33,805 nucleotides of DNA from an uncultured Monoglobus sp. (GTDB lineage Bacteria; Bacillota; Clostridia; Monoglobales; Monoglobaceae): the NCBI GenBank assembly GCA_947630505.1, contig CANRHV010000031.1, positions 1 to 33,805 on the forward strand. The letters run 5' to 3'. The position numbers were made by a program, and so were the translations under genes. Below the pieces are notes generated by a model, which was not told the DNA's origin, did no database searches, and saw only the letters and a program-made list of their open reading frames with translations. Positions 1-8,355 of this stretch are shown here, in pieces (the stretch's first letter is position 1; each line of letters starts with the position of its first letter).

Positions 1-105
1 CCCGCTTCCGAGGCTCCGGCTTCCGAGGCTCCCGCTTCCGAGGCTCCGGCTTCCGAGGCTCCCGCTTCCGAGGCTCCCGCTACCGAGGTTCCGGCTACGG
101 AGGTT
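1..105 (+). repeat. 15-bp coding tandem repeat (Pro-Ala-Ser/Thr-Glu-Ala/Val)
   Basis: Seven consecutive 15-bp units run from base 1 to 105. The first five are nearly identical and the last two drift (Ser to Thr, Ala to Val). They encode a linker and keep frame because the unit is a multiple of three. The array probably continues upstream of the window. Confidence 0.9.
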
Positions 106-3100
106 CCCGCAACGGCCACGCCCGTTCCGGCGACGGCGACGCCCGCTCCGGCTACTGCTGAGCCTATGGAGCCCATCGCGAACGTTGATTTCACAAAGAT
201 GACGGCCGTTCCGGTATACAGCGAGGCAAGCAAGCAGGGCTTTGTCGCGCAGTCAAGCGCGATCAGAGCGACAGGCTTTGAGAGAAAAGTCGCGGCCACA
301 AGCGCGATCACGATCGGCGAGGGCGGCGCGAGCGTGACCGAAAAAGACGGCGCGTATCTCTACAGCAAGAGCAACAGCGACGACGGAGACGACTATAACT
401 ACGGCGGACTTATATACAGAGTTGACACCGGCAAACCCGGAGCTTATCATCTTGAGGTTGAGGTTGCGAACAGCTCCAACACAACCGTCGCTCCCACAGG
501 AATGCAGGCAAGCAGACTGACCGGAACAAGCAACTGGGATAACTGCCTGCACGTTCCCAGAACGGTTTCGGCCAAGTGGAGCGGCAACGTTTGGTCCTAT
601 GACTTCGCCACCGGCGAGGACTTTATAGAGATCGAGATAGAGCCCAAGACCCTGCCCACAAAAGACGCGCCTCAGACGGTTGGCGTTAAGTCTATAAAGA
701 TCACTCCTCTCGGCGTGAATCCCTCAAGCGGAAAGCCCACGATACATATTCTGGGCGACTCGACGCAGAAGGCCTACAGCTTCAACGAGACGATCGGATC
801 ATGGGGACAGATGCTCGGCGAGTACTTTGACTCCTCGAAGGTAAACGTTATAAACTACTCGATGGGCGGCAGAGCCATGAAGAGCAACTACTGCGAGGGC
901 AGAACCATGGAGCCTCTGATCCGCGGCAGAGAGGGCGACTATGTATTCATCCACTCGGCGCACAACGACGAGACCCTGAGCAGCAACAGATTCTCCAGAG
1001 GCTCGGGAATATTGAGCGGCACGCTTGACACAAACAACGCAAGCTATCAGAGATGGCTCGATATGTATGTCAAGATGATAAAGGCGCGCGGCATGATCCC
1101 CGTACTGGTTACCGCAATGCCCAGAACAGGCAACGGCGCTTATTCGGAAAACACAAACAAGCCCAACGGCTTTAACCCCGACTCGCCCGGTCTGATGAGA
1201 GCAAAGGCGACGAGCGACAGCGGCGTTGGTCTGGTTGAGCTCTACGCCGGAGCCAAGACGTATATCGACAGTCTTGAGGACAACGAGGTACTGTACATCT
1301 ATCACACGTACGAAGCCGGCGAAACTCCGGCGAACAACAACGCCAACGGCTCGGAAGGCAAGAAGCACGACGGAACGCACTACAGAGAAGCGGCCGCCAA
1401 GCAGTGGTGCCGCATAATGCTCCAGAGCATCTATGACCAGAGCGTCGCGGCGACAGACACATACACCGACAAAGCGATGATGGCGAATTTGGTTGACTGC
1501 ATGAAAGCTCCCGTCAAGGCGGCAGCGGCGGATCCGAACCATGACTGGTCCGCGGTATTCCCCGAGATGGCAAGCGACGTAAGCGCGGTGGGCGTTGTTC
1601 CCGGAGCGACCAAGCAGACAAACCAAGCGAACTATTATTACAGAAACAACATCGAGAAAGCCCTGCAGATCGGCGCTCTCCATAAGGACAAGGACAACAA
1701 CTTCAAGCCCACTCAGACGATCACTGTAGGCGAGTTCGCGAGAGGCGCCGAGAAGGTATTCGGTCTGGCCGAGAACACGCTGAACAGCTACAGCCTCACC
1801 TATGAGGAGCTTCAGGCATCCGAAGCTCAGCCTATCGAGGCGGCCTCGCTTGACGAGACAGCAGAAGCGGCTGACGGTGAGCTTACGGTAACGGTTCAGC
1901 AGCCCGCAGAAGGCGGCAAAGTCACCGTATATAACGAGACGCAGCATACAACTCAAACCGCAGACATACCTGCCGGAGTTACTGCCGAGCAAATTATCTC
2001 GGACAACGATTACTTCACACTGAAGGCTCCCATAAATGTCACAGCAAAAGCGCCGGGAGCTGACAAGAGTGTTAATTTCGACAATAAAGATATTACCCCC
2101 AACTATGTATATTACAGAAATAAAAGTGACGCGGAGGTAATCTACACCGCAAAAGCATCCGGAAAACTTACCATATACGCAACATTCCATGCCGACAGAC
2201 CCGTTGAGTTGGTAAATGTTGAAGATAAGAACGACATTCAATCTCAGTCCGGCGGCGGAAAAACGAGCGGAACTTTAACTTTTAATGTTGAAAAGGGAAA
2301 AACTTACAAACTTTATCAGAGCGGTTCCGATCAAAAATTGTACGGCGTAATGTATGAGCTTGAAAGTCAGGGCAGCGAAACTTCTATTTCGGCCTCACCA
2401 AACGACACCATTAGAGTTGTTGCAAGCGCGGCTGACGGCTACACGCTGAACTCGATACTGGTAAACGGAGAATCTAAGGCAAACACAAGAGAGTATAACT
2501 TTGAAATCACCGCCGACACCACGGTTTCGGCCACATTCAACAAGGAGCCCGAACTGATCGACCAGACATTGATCGCGTCCGACGCGGCTCTGACGCGTGA
2601 GGCCATGGGCGCTATACTCTATGACGCGTACAAGGCGGCCGAAGAAGCAAACGGCACATGGATCACGAACGCGAAGGTTTACATGAATCAGAAGGGCGGA
2701 GCTCTCTCACCCGACGACCCGAACTATGACCCGAACCTTTCGTATAACGGCGGAACATATCTGCCGCTGACCGGTTGGGGCGTGCTCGAGGACACCGATC
2801 AGGTAAACACCGGACTTTACATGAAGGTTAAAAACGCGTATAACCTCGGTCTGATAAGAACCGAGGAAGGCATCGTGAGAGGCGACATGAAGAACGGCAC
2901 AAAGCTTGAGCCCACGACCGACGTAACAAGAGCCAAGGCGGCGAAAGCGCTGGTATTCTGCTACATCTTAGGCCAGCTGCCCACAGACGAGAACCATCTC
3001 ATCTATATGGAAAATCAGGCCGACAAGACCGTGGCCGACATCATAGCTCCGAATCCGGACGCTCCCTCAACGCCTTATACAAACCTTCCCGAGGAAGATC

Positions 3101-5064
3101 TGCCCACGCCCGTTCCGCCGACCGACACGCCGGCGCCCACGGATACACCCGAGCCCGTTACGTCATCGGCTCCGGTTGAGTCATCGGCTCCCGCTGAGTC
3201 TTCGGCACCTGTTGAGTCTTCGGCTCCCGCTGAATCTTCGGCACCCGCTGAATCTTCGGCTCCCGTTGAGTCTTCGGCGCCCGTTGAGTCTTCGGCACCC
3301 GTTGAATCTTCGGCACCCGTTGAATCTTCGGCACCCGTTGAGTCTTCGGCACCCGCTGAGTCTTCGGCTCCCGCCGAAACCGCGACACCGAACCCGGGCA
3401 CAGTTGTAACTCCCGAACCGGCCGAGTCTTCGGCACCGGTTGAATCTTCGGCTCCCGGTGAATCTTCGGCACCGGTTGAATCTTCGGCACCCGTTGAGTC
3501 TTCGGCACCCATTGAATCCTCGGCTCCCGCTGAGTCTTCGGCACCCGTTGAATCTTCGGCTCCCGCTGAGTCAGCGACACCCGAACCGGGAACAGACGCT
3601 ACTCCCACTCCGGGTACCGACGTTACACCCACTCCGGGTACTGACGCTACTCCCACACCGGGTACTGACGCTACTCCCACACCGGGTACAGACGCTACTC
3701 CCACTCCGGGTACCGACGCTACTCCCACTCCGGGTACCGACGTTACTCCCACACCGGGCATAGACGCTACTCCCACTCCGGGTACCGACGCTACTCCCAC
3801 TCCGGGTACCGACACTACTCCCACACCGGGTACCGACGCTACTCCCGAACCGGGCACAGACGCTACTCCCACTCCGGGTACCGACGTTACTCCCGAACCG
3901 GGTACAGACGCTACTCCCACTCCGGGAACAGACGTTACTCCCGAGCCGGGCACAGACGCGACAGCGACACCCGAACCCACAGCTACGCCCAAGCCTCTTG
4001 ACGATCAGAAGTTTGACGGCGCGGCTCCCGAGGATGTTATCATCACGCTGCCCGACACATCGGCTAATGTATCTCAGGTAACCCTCAACGGCGTGGCAAT
4101 TCCCGCGGACAGCTACAAGGTTGAAAACGGCGTGATCACCTTCACACCCGAATTCCTCAGCACGCTGCCCAACGGAACAAATACCGTTATTATCAATGAC
4201 GACAAAGGCAACGCTTACTCTGTTGACATCAACGTAACCAACACGTTTGAGCCTACCGCGGCTCCGGTTCCCACCGAAGAGCCCGACGAGCCCACGGCGC
4301 AGCCTTCAAGCGAGCCCGCCGAGCCCACAACGGAGCCTTCGGGCGAGCCCACATCGGCTCCCACTCCCACGCGCAGACCTTCGTACAGCAGCGGCGGCTC
4401 GGGCGGTTCAAGCTCGAACTTCTCAACGGGCGGCGCGACGGCAACAGCCGGACCCGCGGCGACCGCCGAGCCCGGCGCCTCAACCGAGCCTTCGGCAACT
4501 CTTGTACCCGGAAACGCGACAGTGGCTCCGGTTCAGCCCGGAACGCAGGTATTTGAGGATGTTCCCGAGAGCTACTGGGCATACGGCTATATCATGGACC
4601 TCTACAACGCGGGAATCATCAACGGCGAGACACCCACGCTGTTCATGCCCGAGAACCCGATCACCAGAGCGGAGTTCACCAAGATAGCCGTAATGCTGTT
4701 CGGTATCACTCCCGGCGGCGCCTCGACATTCGTCGATGTTGCGGACACAGACTGGTTCGCGCCTTACGTCGCGGCGGGTCAGGCGGCAGGCATAGTGAAC
4801 GGCACAAGCGAGACCACATTCAGCCCCGACGACAACATCACGCGCGAGCAGATCGCGGCGATAGTCGGCAGACATTTGAATCTCAGCTCGCAGACCGCGG
4901 TAAGCTATGGCGACGCGGCGGCGATCGAGGATTACGCGCTGCCTTATGTGGCGGCGCTCTCCGAGCAGGGAATCCTGACAGGTTCGGACGGAATGTTCAA
5001 TCCCAAGGATCCCGCGACGCGCGCGGAAGCCGCGACAATAATGTCAAGAGTTAAAAATCATTAA
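1..5064 (+). CDS. SLH-anchored SGNH/GDSL esterase, rhamnogalacturonan-acetylesterase-like (5' end missing)
   Basis: The reading frame is open from base 1 and starts inside a Pro-Ala-Ser-Glu-Ala linker, so the true start and signal peptide lie upstream. Residues are counted from base 1. Order: linker 1-55; beta-rich N-terminal module about 60-240; SGNH hydrolase about 245-475 with GDST (Ser254), NYSMGG, HND (Asn322) and DGTH (Asp457, His460), so all catalytic blocks are present. Next come an SLH-like repeat about 544-590, an inserted beta-rich module plus an InlB-B-like repeat about 600-850, more SLH-like sequence about 855-990, Ser/Pro and Thr/Pro linkers about 1034-1324, an Ig-like module about 1344-1412, and three canonical SLH domains about 1518-1687. 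The family removes acetyl groups from pectic rhamnogalacturonan. The C-terminal SLH domains imply attachment to cell-wall polymer. It is a paralogue of the gene at 8356. Family assignment is firm; substrate is inferred. Confidence 0.85.
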   Translation, partial: PASEAPASEAPASEAPASEAPASEAPATEVPATEVPATATPVPATATPAPATAEPMEPIANVDFTKMTAVPVYSEASKQGFVAQSSAIRATGFERKVAATSAITIGEGGASVTEKDGAYLYSKSNSDDGDDYNYGGLIYRVDTGKPGAYHLEVEVANSSNTTVAPTGMQASRLTGTSNWDNCLHVPRTVSAKWSGNVWSYDFATGEDFIEIEIEPKTLPTKDAPQTVGVKSIKITPLGVNPSSGKPTIHILGDSTQKAYSFNETIGSWGQMLGEYFDSSKVNVINYSMGGRAMKSNYCEGRTMEPLIRGREGDYVFIHSAHNDETLSSNRFSRGSGILSGTLDTNNASYQRWLDMYVKMIKARGMIPVLVTAMPRTGNGAYSENTNKPNGFNPDSPGLMRAKATSDSGVGLVELYAGAKTYIDSLEDNEVLYIYHTYEAGETPANNNANGSEGKKHDGTHYREAAAKQWCRIMLQSIYDQSVAATDTYTDKAMMANLVDCMKAPVKAAAADPNHDWSAVFPEMASDVSAVGVVPGATKQTNQANYYYRNNIEKALQIGALHKDKDNNFKPTQTITVGEFARGAEKVFGLAENTLNSYSLTYEELQASEAQPIEAASLDETAEAADGELTVTVQQPAEGGKVTVYNETQHTTQTADIPAGVTAEQIISDNDYFTLKAPINVTAKAPGADKSVNFDNKDITPNYVYYRNKSDAEVIYTAKASGKLTIYATFHADRPVELVNVEDKNDIQSQSGGGKTSGTLTFNVEKGKTYKLYQSGSDQKLYGVMYELESQGSETSISASPNDTIRVVASAADGYTLNSILVNGESKANTREYNFEITADTTVSATFNKEPELIDQTLIASDAALTREAMGAILYDAYKAAEEANGTWITNAKVYMNQKGGALSPDDPNYDPNLSYNGGTYLPLTGWGVLEDTDQVNTGLYMKVKNAYNLGLIRTEEGIVRGDMKNGTKLEPTTDVTRAKAAKALVFCYILGQLPTDENHLIYMENQADKTVADIIAPNPDAPSTPYTNLPEEDLPTPVPPTDTPAPTDTPEPVTSSAPVESSAPAESSAPVESSAPAESSAPAESSAPVESSAPVESSAPVESSAPVESSAPVESSAPAESSAPAETATPNPGTVVTPEPAESSAPVESSAPGESSAPVESSAPVESSAPIESSAPAESSAPVESSAPAESATPEPGTDATPTPGTDVTPTPGTDATPTPGTDATPTPGTDATPTPGTDATPTPGTDVTPTPGIDATPTPGTDATPTPGTDTTPTPGTDATPEPGTDATPTPGTDVTPEPGTDATPTPGTDVTPEPGTDATATPEPTATPKPLDDQKFDGAAPEDVIITLPDTSANVSQVTLNGVAIPADSYKVENGVITFTPEFLSTLPNGTNTVIINDDKGNAYSVDINVTNTFEPTAAPVPTEEPDEPTAQPSSEPAEPTTEPSGEPTSAPTPTRRPSYSSGGSGGSSSNFSTGGATATAGPAATAEPGASTEPSATLVPGNATVAPVQPGTQVFEDVPESYWAYGYIMDLYNAGIINGETPTLFMPENPITRAEFTKIAVMLFGITPGGASTFVDVADTDWFAPYVAAGQAAGIVNGTSETTFSPDDNITREQIAAIVGRHLNLSSQTAVSYGDAAAIEDYALPYVAALSEQGILTGSDGMFNPKDPATRAEAATIMSRVKNH
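3166..3585 (+). repeat. 18-bp coding tandem repeat (Glu-Ser-Ser-Ala-Pro-Val/Ala)
   Basis: Two blocks of a six-residue repeat, interrupted around 3380-3420 by a Thr/Pro-rich stretch, form a long extended linker. The high Ser and Pro content is typical of wall-spanning, possibly O-glycosylated stalks. Such a region is prone to length change by slippage, and short-read assemblies may get its length wrong. Confidence 0.9.
3586..3966 (+). repeat. 24-bp coding tandem repeat (Gly-Thr-Asp-Ala/Val-Thr-Pro-Thr/Glu-Pro)
   Basis: About fifteen copies of an eight-residue unit follow the Ser/Pro block directly. Units alternate Ala and Val at position 4 and Thr and Glu at position 7. This is a second type of stalk between the enzymatic part and the Ig-like and SLH modules. 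Confidence 0.9.
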
Positions 5065-5074
5065 TCGGTTTTTC

Positions 5075-5105
5075 GGCTCTCCCTTTTTGGGAGAGCCTTT
5101 TTTTT
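5075..5105 (+). terminator. Rho-independent terminator of the SLH esterase gene
   Basis: A perfect 9-bp stem (GGCTCTCCC at 5075-5083 with GGGAGAGCC at 5089-5097), a TTTTT loop and an eight-T tract lie 10 bp after the stop codon. Confidence 0.93.
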
Positions 5106-5106
5106 G

Positions 5107-5258
5107 CTAATCACTATTCACTAATCGCTAATCCCTACGTTGACACCTCATCCGACTTTTTGCCCGAATGGGCAAAAACCCACCTTCCCCTCAAGGGGAA
5201 GGCAAAAAAGGCTTCCCCTTGAGGGGAAGCTGTCAGACGAAGTCTGACTGATGAGGTG
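5107..5258. repeat. MITE-like repeat, copy 1 (7-bp strings plus 115-bp core)
   Basis: Heptamers of the form CTAATCN run at about 5107-5138 and lead into a 115-bp core at 5144-5258 bounded by CACCTCATC and GATGAGGTG. Inside are nested hairpins: TTTTTGCCC/GGGCAAAAA, CTTCCCCT/AGGGGAAG twice in opposite order, and GTCAGAC/GTCTGAC. The core has the same length and order as copy 3 at 15542-15656. There is no coding capacity. Confidence 0.85.
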
Positions 5259-5280
5259 GGAACATAGGACTAGGGCACCC

Positions 5281-5354
5281 CCTACGACCATGGTGCGTAA
5301 AATGTCGTAGGGGCGGACGACCCCGGCCGCCCGGCTCTCCCCAAGGGGCGAGCC
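5281..5354. repeat. GTAGGGGCGG palindromic repeat, intergenic copy
   Basis: CCCTACGAC (5281-5289) pairs with GTCGTAGGG (5305-5313). It is followed by GGGGCGG...CCGCCCG and a CTCTCCCCAAGGGGCGAG palindrome ending near 5354. The same unit lies inside the coding frame at 13900-13953 and 14536-14694. Confidence 0.8.
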
Positions 5355-5361
5355 AAACCAT

Positions 5362-5445
5362 ACGTTCGCGGGAATATGCGAATGAATTTCGCCAAATCAA
5401 CTCCGCGTAATCCCTATTTGCTAATCTCTAATTACTATGTTGACT
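5362..5445. repeat. ACGTTCGCGGGAATATGCG repeat unit, copy 1
   Basis: This unit runs from ACGTTCGCGGG through the CTCCGCGTAATC block into a short heptamer string and ends in GTTGAC. Two further copies lie at 15750-15829 and 15862-15941. Its end supplies the -35 hexamer of the ygiQ promoter. Confidence 0.8.
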
Positions 5446-5468
5446 TAAATCATTTACAATGCTATAAT
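5440..5468 (+). promoter_or_regulatory. sigma-A promoter of ygiQ
   Basis: TTGACT (5440-5445), 17-bp spacer, TATAAT (5463-5468). Transcription would start near 5475, which is the first base of the best-supported start codon, so the mRNA may be leaderless. Confidence 0.75.
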
Positions 5469-5474
5469 AAAATC

Positions 5475-7388
5475 ATGAATAAATCAGACTTTTTGCCCGT
5501 TTCGCGGGAGGATATGAAAGAGCGCGGAATAGAGCGCCTCGACTTTGTGTATGTTATCGGCGACGCCTATGTGGACCATTCGGGCTTCGGGCACGCCGTT
5601 ATTTCGCGCGTTCTCGAAAGCCGCGGCTACACGGTCGGCATTATTTCTCAGCCCGACTGGCACGACTGCGAGGGCTTTAAGATACTCGGCAGACCGAGGC
5701 TCGGGTTTCTGGTGTCATCGGGCAATATCGACCCGATGGTGAACCGATACACCGCCGCCAAAAAGGTGCGCAACACCGACCTGTACTCCCCCGGCGGAAA
5801 GGCGGGCAGACGCCCCGACCGCGCGACGATAGTCTACTGCAACCGAATACGCGAGGCGTTCGGAGATGTGCCGATCATAATCGGCGGCATCGAGGCCAGC
5901 CTGCGCCGCTTCGCCCATTATGATTACCACAGTGACAAGGTCCGCCGCAGCATACTCATCGACAGCGGCGCCGATCTGCTGTCGTTCGGCATGGGCGAGC
6001 GCTCGACCGTTGAGATCGCCGAACTGCTTGACGCGGGCGTGCCTGTTTCGGAGATCAAGGGCGTCTGCGGCACCGCGTATATAGAGAGCGACAGCTCCGC
6101 GCTGCCGCCTGACGGAATAACGCTGCCGTCGTTCGCGGAGGTCAGAGACGACAAGTATAAATACGCCGAGGCCACAAAAACTCAATATGACGAGCAGGAC
6201 CATATCAGAGGCAGACCGCTTATACAGCTTGACAGCGACAGATATATTGTGCAGAACCCGCCCGCCGCTCCGCTCTCGACACAGGAGCTTGACGACGTGT
6301 ACGAGCTGCCCTACGCGGGGACCTATCACCCGTCCTATGAAAAATTCGGCGGCGTGCCCGCGATAAAAGAGGTCGAGTTTTCGATAACCTCGTGCCGCGG
6401 CTGTTTCGGCGGCTGCAATTTCTGCGCCCTGACTCTGCACCAGGGGCGGACGGTGACCGCGCGGAGCAAAGAGTCGATATTGCGCGAGGCCGCGAGGCTG
6501 ACAAAACGAAAAAACTTCAAGGGATATATCCACGACGTGGGCGGCCCGACGGCCAACTTCCGCGCGCCGTCGTGCAAGGAGCAGGAAAAGCGCGGCGTGT
6601 GCAAAAACAGACAGTGCCTGTTCCCCGAGCCCTGCCCCAATCTCATCGCCGACCACAGCGATTATATCGAGCTTCTGCGCGAGCTCAGGGCGCTGCCGGG
6701 CGTAAAAAAAGTGTTCGTGCGCAGCGGCGTCAGGTTCGACTATGTTCTGGCCGACAAGGACGAAACGTTTCTCAGGGAGCTTTCGGCGCACCACATCAGC
6801 GGACAGCTGCGCGTGGCGCCGGAGCATATCTCGGACACAGTCCTCGGATATATGGGCAAGCCGAGGCACGCGGTCTATGAAAAATTCCGCAAAAAGTTTA
6901 ACGCGATAAACGCGGAGCTGAAAAAAGAGCAGTACATGGTGCCTTATCTGATGTCGTCGCACCCCGGCTGCGCGCTGAAAGACGCGGTAAGGCTTGCGGA
7001 ATACCTGCGCGACAACGTCATAAGCCCCGAACAGGTGCAGGATTTTTATCCAACGCCCGGCAGCATTTCGACCTGCATGTATCACACGGGTATCGACCCG
7101 CGAACCATGAAACCGGTGTACGTGCCCAAGTCCTACGAGGAAAAACAGATGCAGCGGGCGCTGCTCCGGTACCGCGACCCCAAGAATTACGAGCTTGTGC
7201 GCCGCGCCCTCATCAAAGCCGGAAGGCGGGACCTTATAGGCTATGACAGAAAATGTCTAATAAAACCGTATAATAATAACAATCAAAATACACACAGGAG
7301 GAAAACAAACAATGGCAAAAATTCTCAGCGGAAAAACAGTATCGCAAAGAGTAAAGGACGAGCTCAGAGACGAGGCGGCGGAGCTTAA
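5475..7388 (+). CDS. ygiQ: YgiQ family radical SAM protein
   Basis: A 637-residue member of the UPF0313/YgiQ family, whose exact reaction is not established. The N-terminal half has the conserved GDAYVDH and GGIEASLRR blocks. The radical-SAM cluster motif CxxxCxxC is formed by Cys310, Cys314 and Cys317, and the C-terminal half is also family-typical ([14 protein letters not shown]). The ATG at 5475 is chosen because FLPVSREDM just after it matches the family N-terminus; in-frame starts further upstream fall in repeat DNA. No ribosome site precedes 5475. A second in-frame ATG at 5514 has GGGAGG only 2 nt away and would delete the conserved start. The last 26 codons overlap folD in another frame and encode a basic Lys/Arg/Asn tail. 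Confidence 0.9.
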   Translation: MNKSDFLPVSREDMKERGIERLDFVYVIGDAYVDHSGFGHAVISRVLESRGYTVGIISQPDWHDCEGFKILGRPRLGFLVSSGNIDPMVNRYTAAKKVRNTDLYSPGGKAGRRPDRATIVYCNRIREAFGDVPIIIGGIEASLRRFAHYDYHSDKVRRSILIDSGADLLSFGMGERSTVEIAELLDAGVPVSEIKGVCGTAYIESDSSALPPDGITLPSFAEVRDDKYKYAEATKTQYDEQDHIRGRPLIQLDSDRYIVQNPPAAPLSTQELDDVYELPYAGTYHPSYEKFGGVPAIKEVEFSITSCRGCFGGCNFCALTLHQGRTVTARSKESILREAARLTKRKNFKGYIHDVGGPTANFRAPSCKEQEKRGVCKNRQCLFPEPCPNLIADHSDYIELLRELRALPGVKKVFVRSGVRFDYVLADKDETFLRELSAHHISGQLRVAPEHISDTVLGYMGKPRHAVYEKFRKKFNAINAELKKEQYMVPYLMSSHPGCALKDAVRLAEYLRDNVISPEQVQDFYPTPGSISTCMYHTGIDPRTMKPVYVPKSYEEKQMQRALLRYRDPKNYELVRRALIKAGRRDLIGYDRKCLIKPYNNNNQNTHRRKTNNGKNSQRKNSIAKSKGRAQRRGGGA

Positions 7389-8160
7389 AGCCCGGGGCAA
7401 GCAGACCGGCCTCGCGGTGGTTCTGGTTGGCGACGACTCGGCCTCGAAGGTCTATGTGCGCAACAAGGAAAAGGCGTGCGAGGACCTGGGGATATATTCC
7501 GAGATACACAGACTGCCCGAGGAAACCACCGAGCGGGAGCTGCTGGATCTGGTCGAAAAGCTCAACAATGACGACAAGATCGACGGCGTTCTGGTTCAGC
7601 TGCCGCTGCCCGAGCACCTTGACGACAGCGTTATAATAAACAACATCAGGCCCGACAAGGACGTGGACGCCTTTCACCCCGTCAACGTGGGCAAGATAAT
7701 GATAGGCGACTATGACTTTCTGCCCTGCACGCCCGCGGGCATTATGGAGCTTATTCACGAGAGCGGCGTCAGCGTTGACGGCAAAAACTGCGTCGTTATC
7801 GGCCGCAGCAATATCGTGGGCAAGCCGATGTCTATGCTGCTGCTGCACGAGAACGGCACGGTGACGACCTGCCACTCGCACACCCGAAACCTTGCCGAGA
7901 TAACAAAGCGCGCCGACATTCTGGTCGCGGCGGTTGGCATAGCCAAATTCGTCAAGGCCGACATGGTAAAGCCCGGCGCGGTCGTTATCGACGTGGGTAT
8001 GGACAGAGACGAAAACGGCAAGCTGTGCGGCGACGTGGACTTTGACGAGGTCGAGCCCATAGCCGGAGCTATCACCCCGGTGCCGGGCGGCGTTGGTCCG
8101 ATGACGGTGGCAATGCTGATGCGCAACACGGTCACAGCCTCGAAAAAGCATATGATGTAA
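7312..8160 (+). CDS. folD: Bifunctional methylenetetrahydrofolate dehydrogenase / methenyltetrahydrofolate cyclohydrolase
   Basis: FolD interconverts 5,10-methylene-, methenyl- and 10-formyl-tetrahydrofolate in the cytoplasm, serving one-carbon metabolism. The 282-residue length is typical. Visible motifs are Tyr48-x3-Lys52 (YVRNK, catalytic lysine), VQLPLP, DVDAFHP (the usual Gly is Ala here), PCTPAG, the nucleotide-binding [10 protein letters not shown], and [11 protein letters not shown] near the end. AGGAGG lies about 8 nt before the ATG. The gene starts 77 nt inside the 3' end of ygiQ, so the two are probably co-transcribed. A strong terminator follows. Confidence 0.97.
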   Translation: MAKILSGKTVSQRVKDELRDEAAELKARGKQTGLAVVLVGDDSASKVYVRNKEKACEDLGIYSEIHRLPEETTERELLDLVEKLNNDDKIDGVLVQLPLPEHLDDSVIINNIRPDKDVDAFHPVNVGKIMIGDYDFLPCTPAGIMELIHESGVSVDGKNCVVIGRSNIVGKPMSMLLLHENGTVTTCHSHTRNLAEITKRADILVAAVGIAKFVKADMVKPGAVVIDVGMDRDENGKLCGDVDFDEVEPIAGAITPVPGGVGPMTVAMLMRNTVTASKKHMM

Positions 8161-8173
8161 GCGCGAATCTGTC

Positions 8174-8200
8174 GCGGGCGGGCAATTCCGCCCGCTTTTT
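8174..8200 (+). terminator. Rho-independent terminator after folD
   Basis: A perfect 8-bp stem, GCGGGCGG (8174-8181) with CCGCCCGC (8188-8195), loop GCAATT, then five T. Confidence 0.92.
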
Positions 8201-8251
8201 GCTTGCTTTAACAAAAACTTAATATTTTTTCAAAAAAATGCAAAGTTTCTC

Positions 8252-8280
8252 TTGCAAAAGGCGGCATAATATTGTATAAT
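8252..8280 (+). promoter_or_regulatory. Promoter of the SGNH pseudo-esterase gene
   Basis: TTGCAA (8252-8257), 17-bp spacer beginning AAGGCGG, TATAAT (8275-8280). It is followed by a leader of about 70 nt and GGAGG (8341-8345) 10 nt before the ATG. The spacer GGCGG and the TTGCAA -35 recur in the pectate lyase promoter at 33043-33071. Confidence 0.75.
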
Positions 8281-8355
8281 TTAATATGTATGATATTTTA
8301 TAATTTTGTGCTATTTGAATAAATTTGAGCTTTATTTAAAGGAGGAAATATAATC

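Noticed and set aside
799-2241. A 480-codon open frame on the minus strand opposite the SGNH esterase gene
   Set aside because: It mirrors a clear coding sequence, has no recognisable domain and reads as a Val/Cys/Arg-rich shadow. The plus strand has all the SGNH motifs.
3075-3992. Open frames on both strands over the linker repeats
   Set aside because: Tandem repeats whose unit is a multiple of three keep several frames open. Only the plus frame joins the flanking domains.
5376-5474. Upstream in-frame start for ygiQ
   Set aside because: The added residues are encoded by a repeat unit found elsewhere, upstream of or overlapping the promoter, and the family N-terminus begins at 5475.
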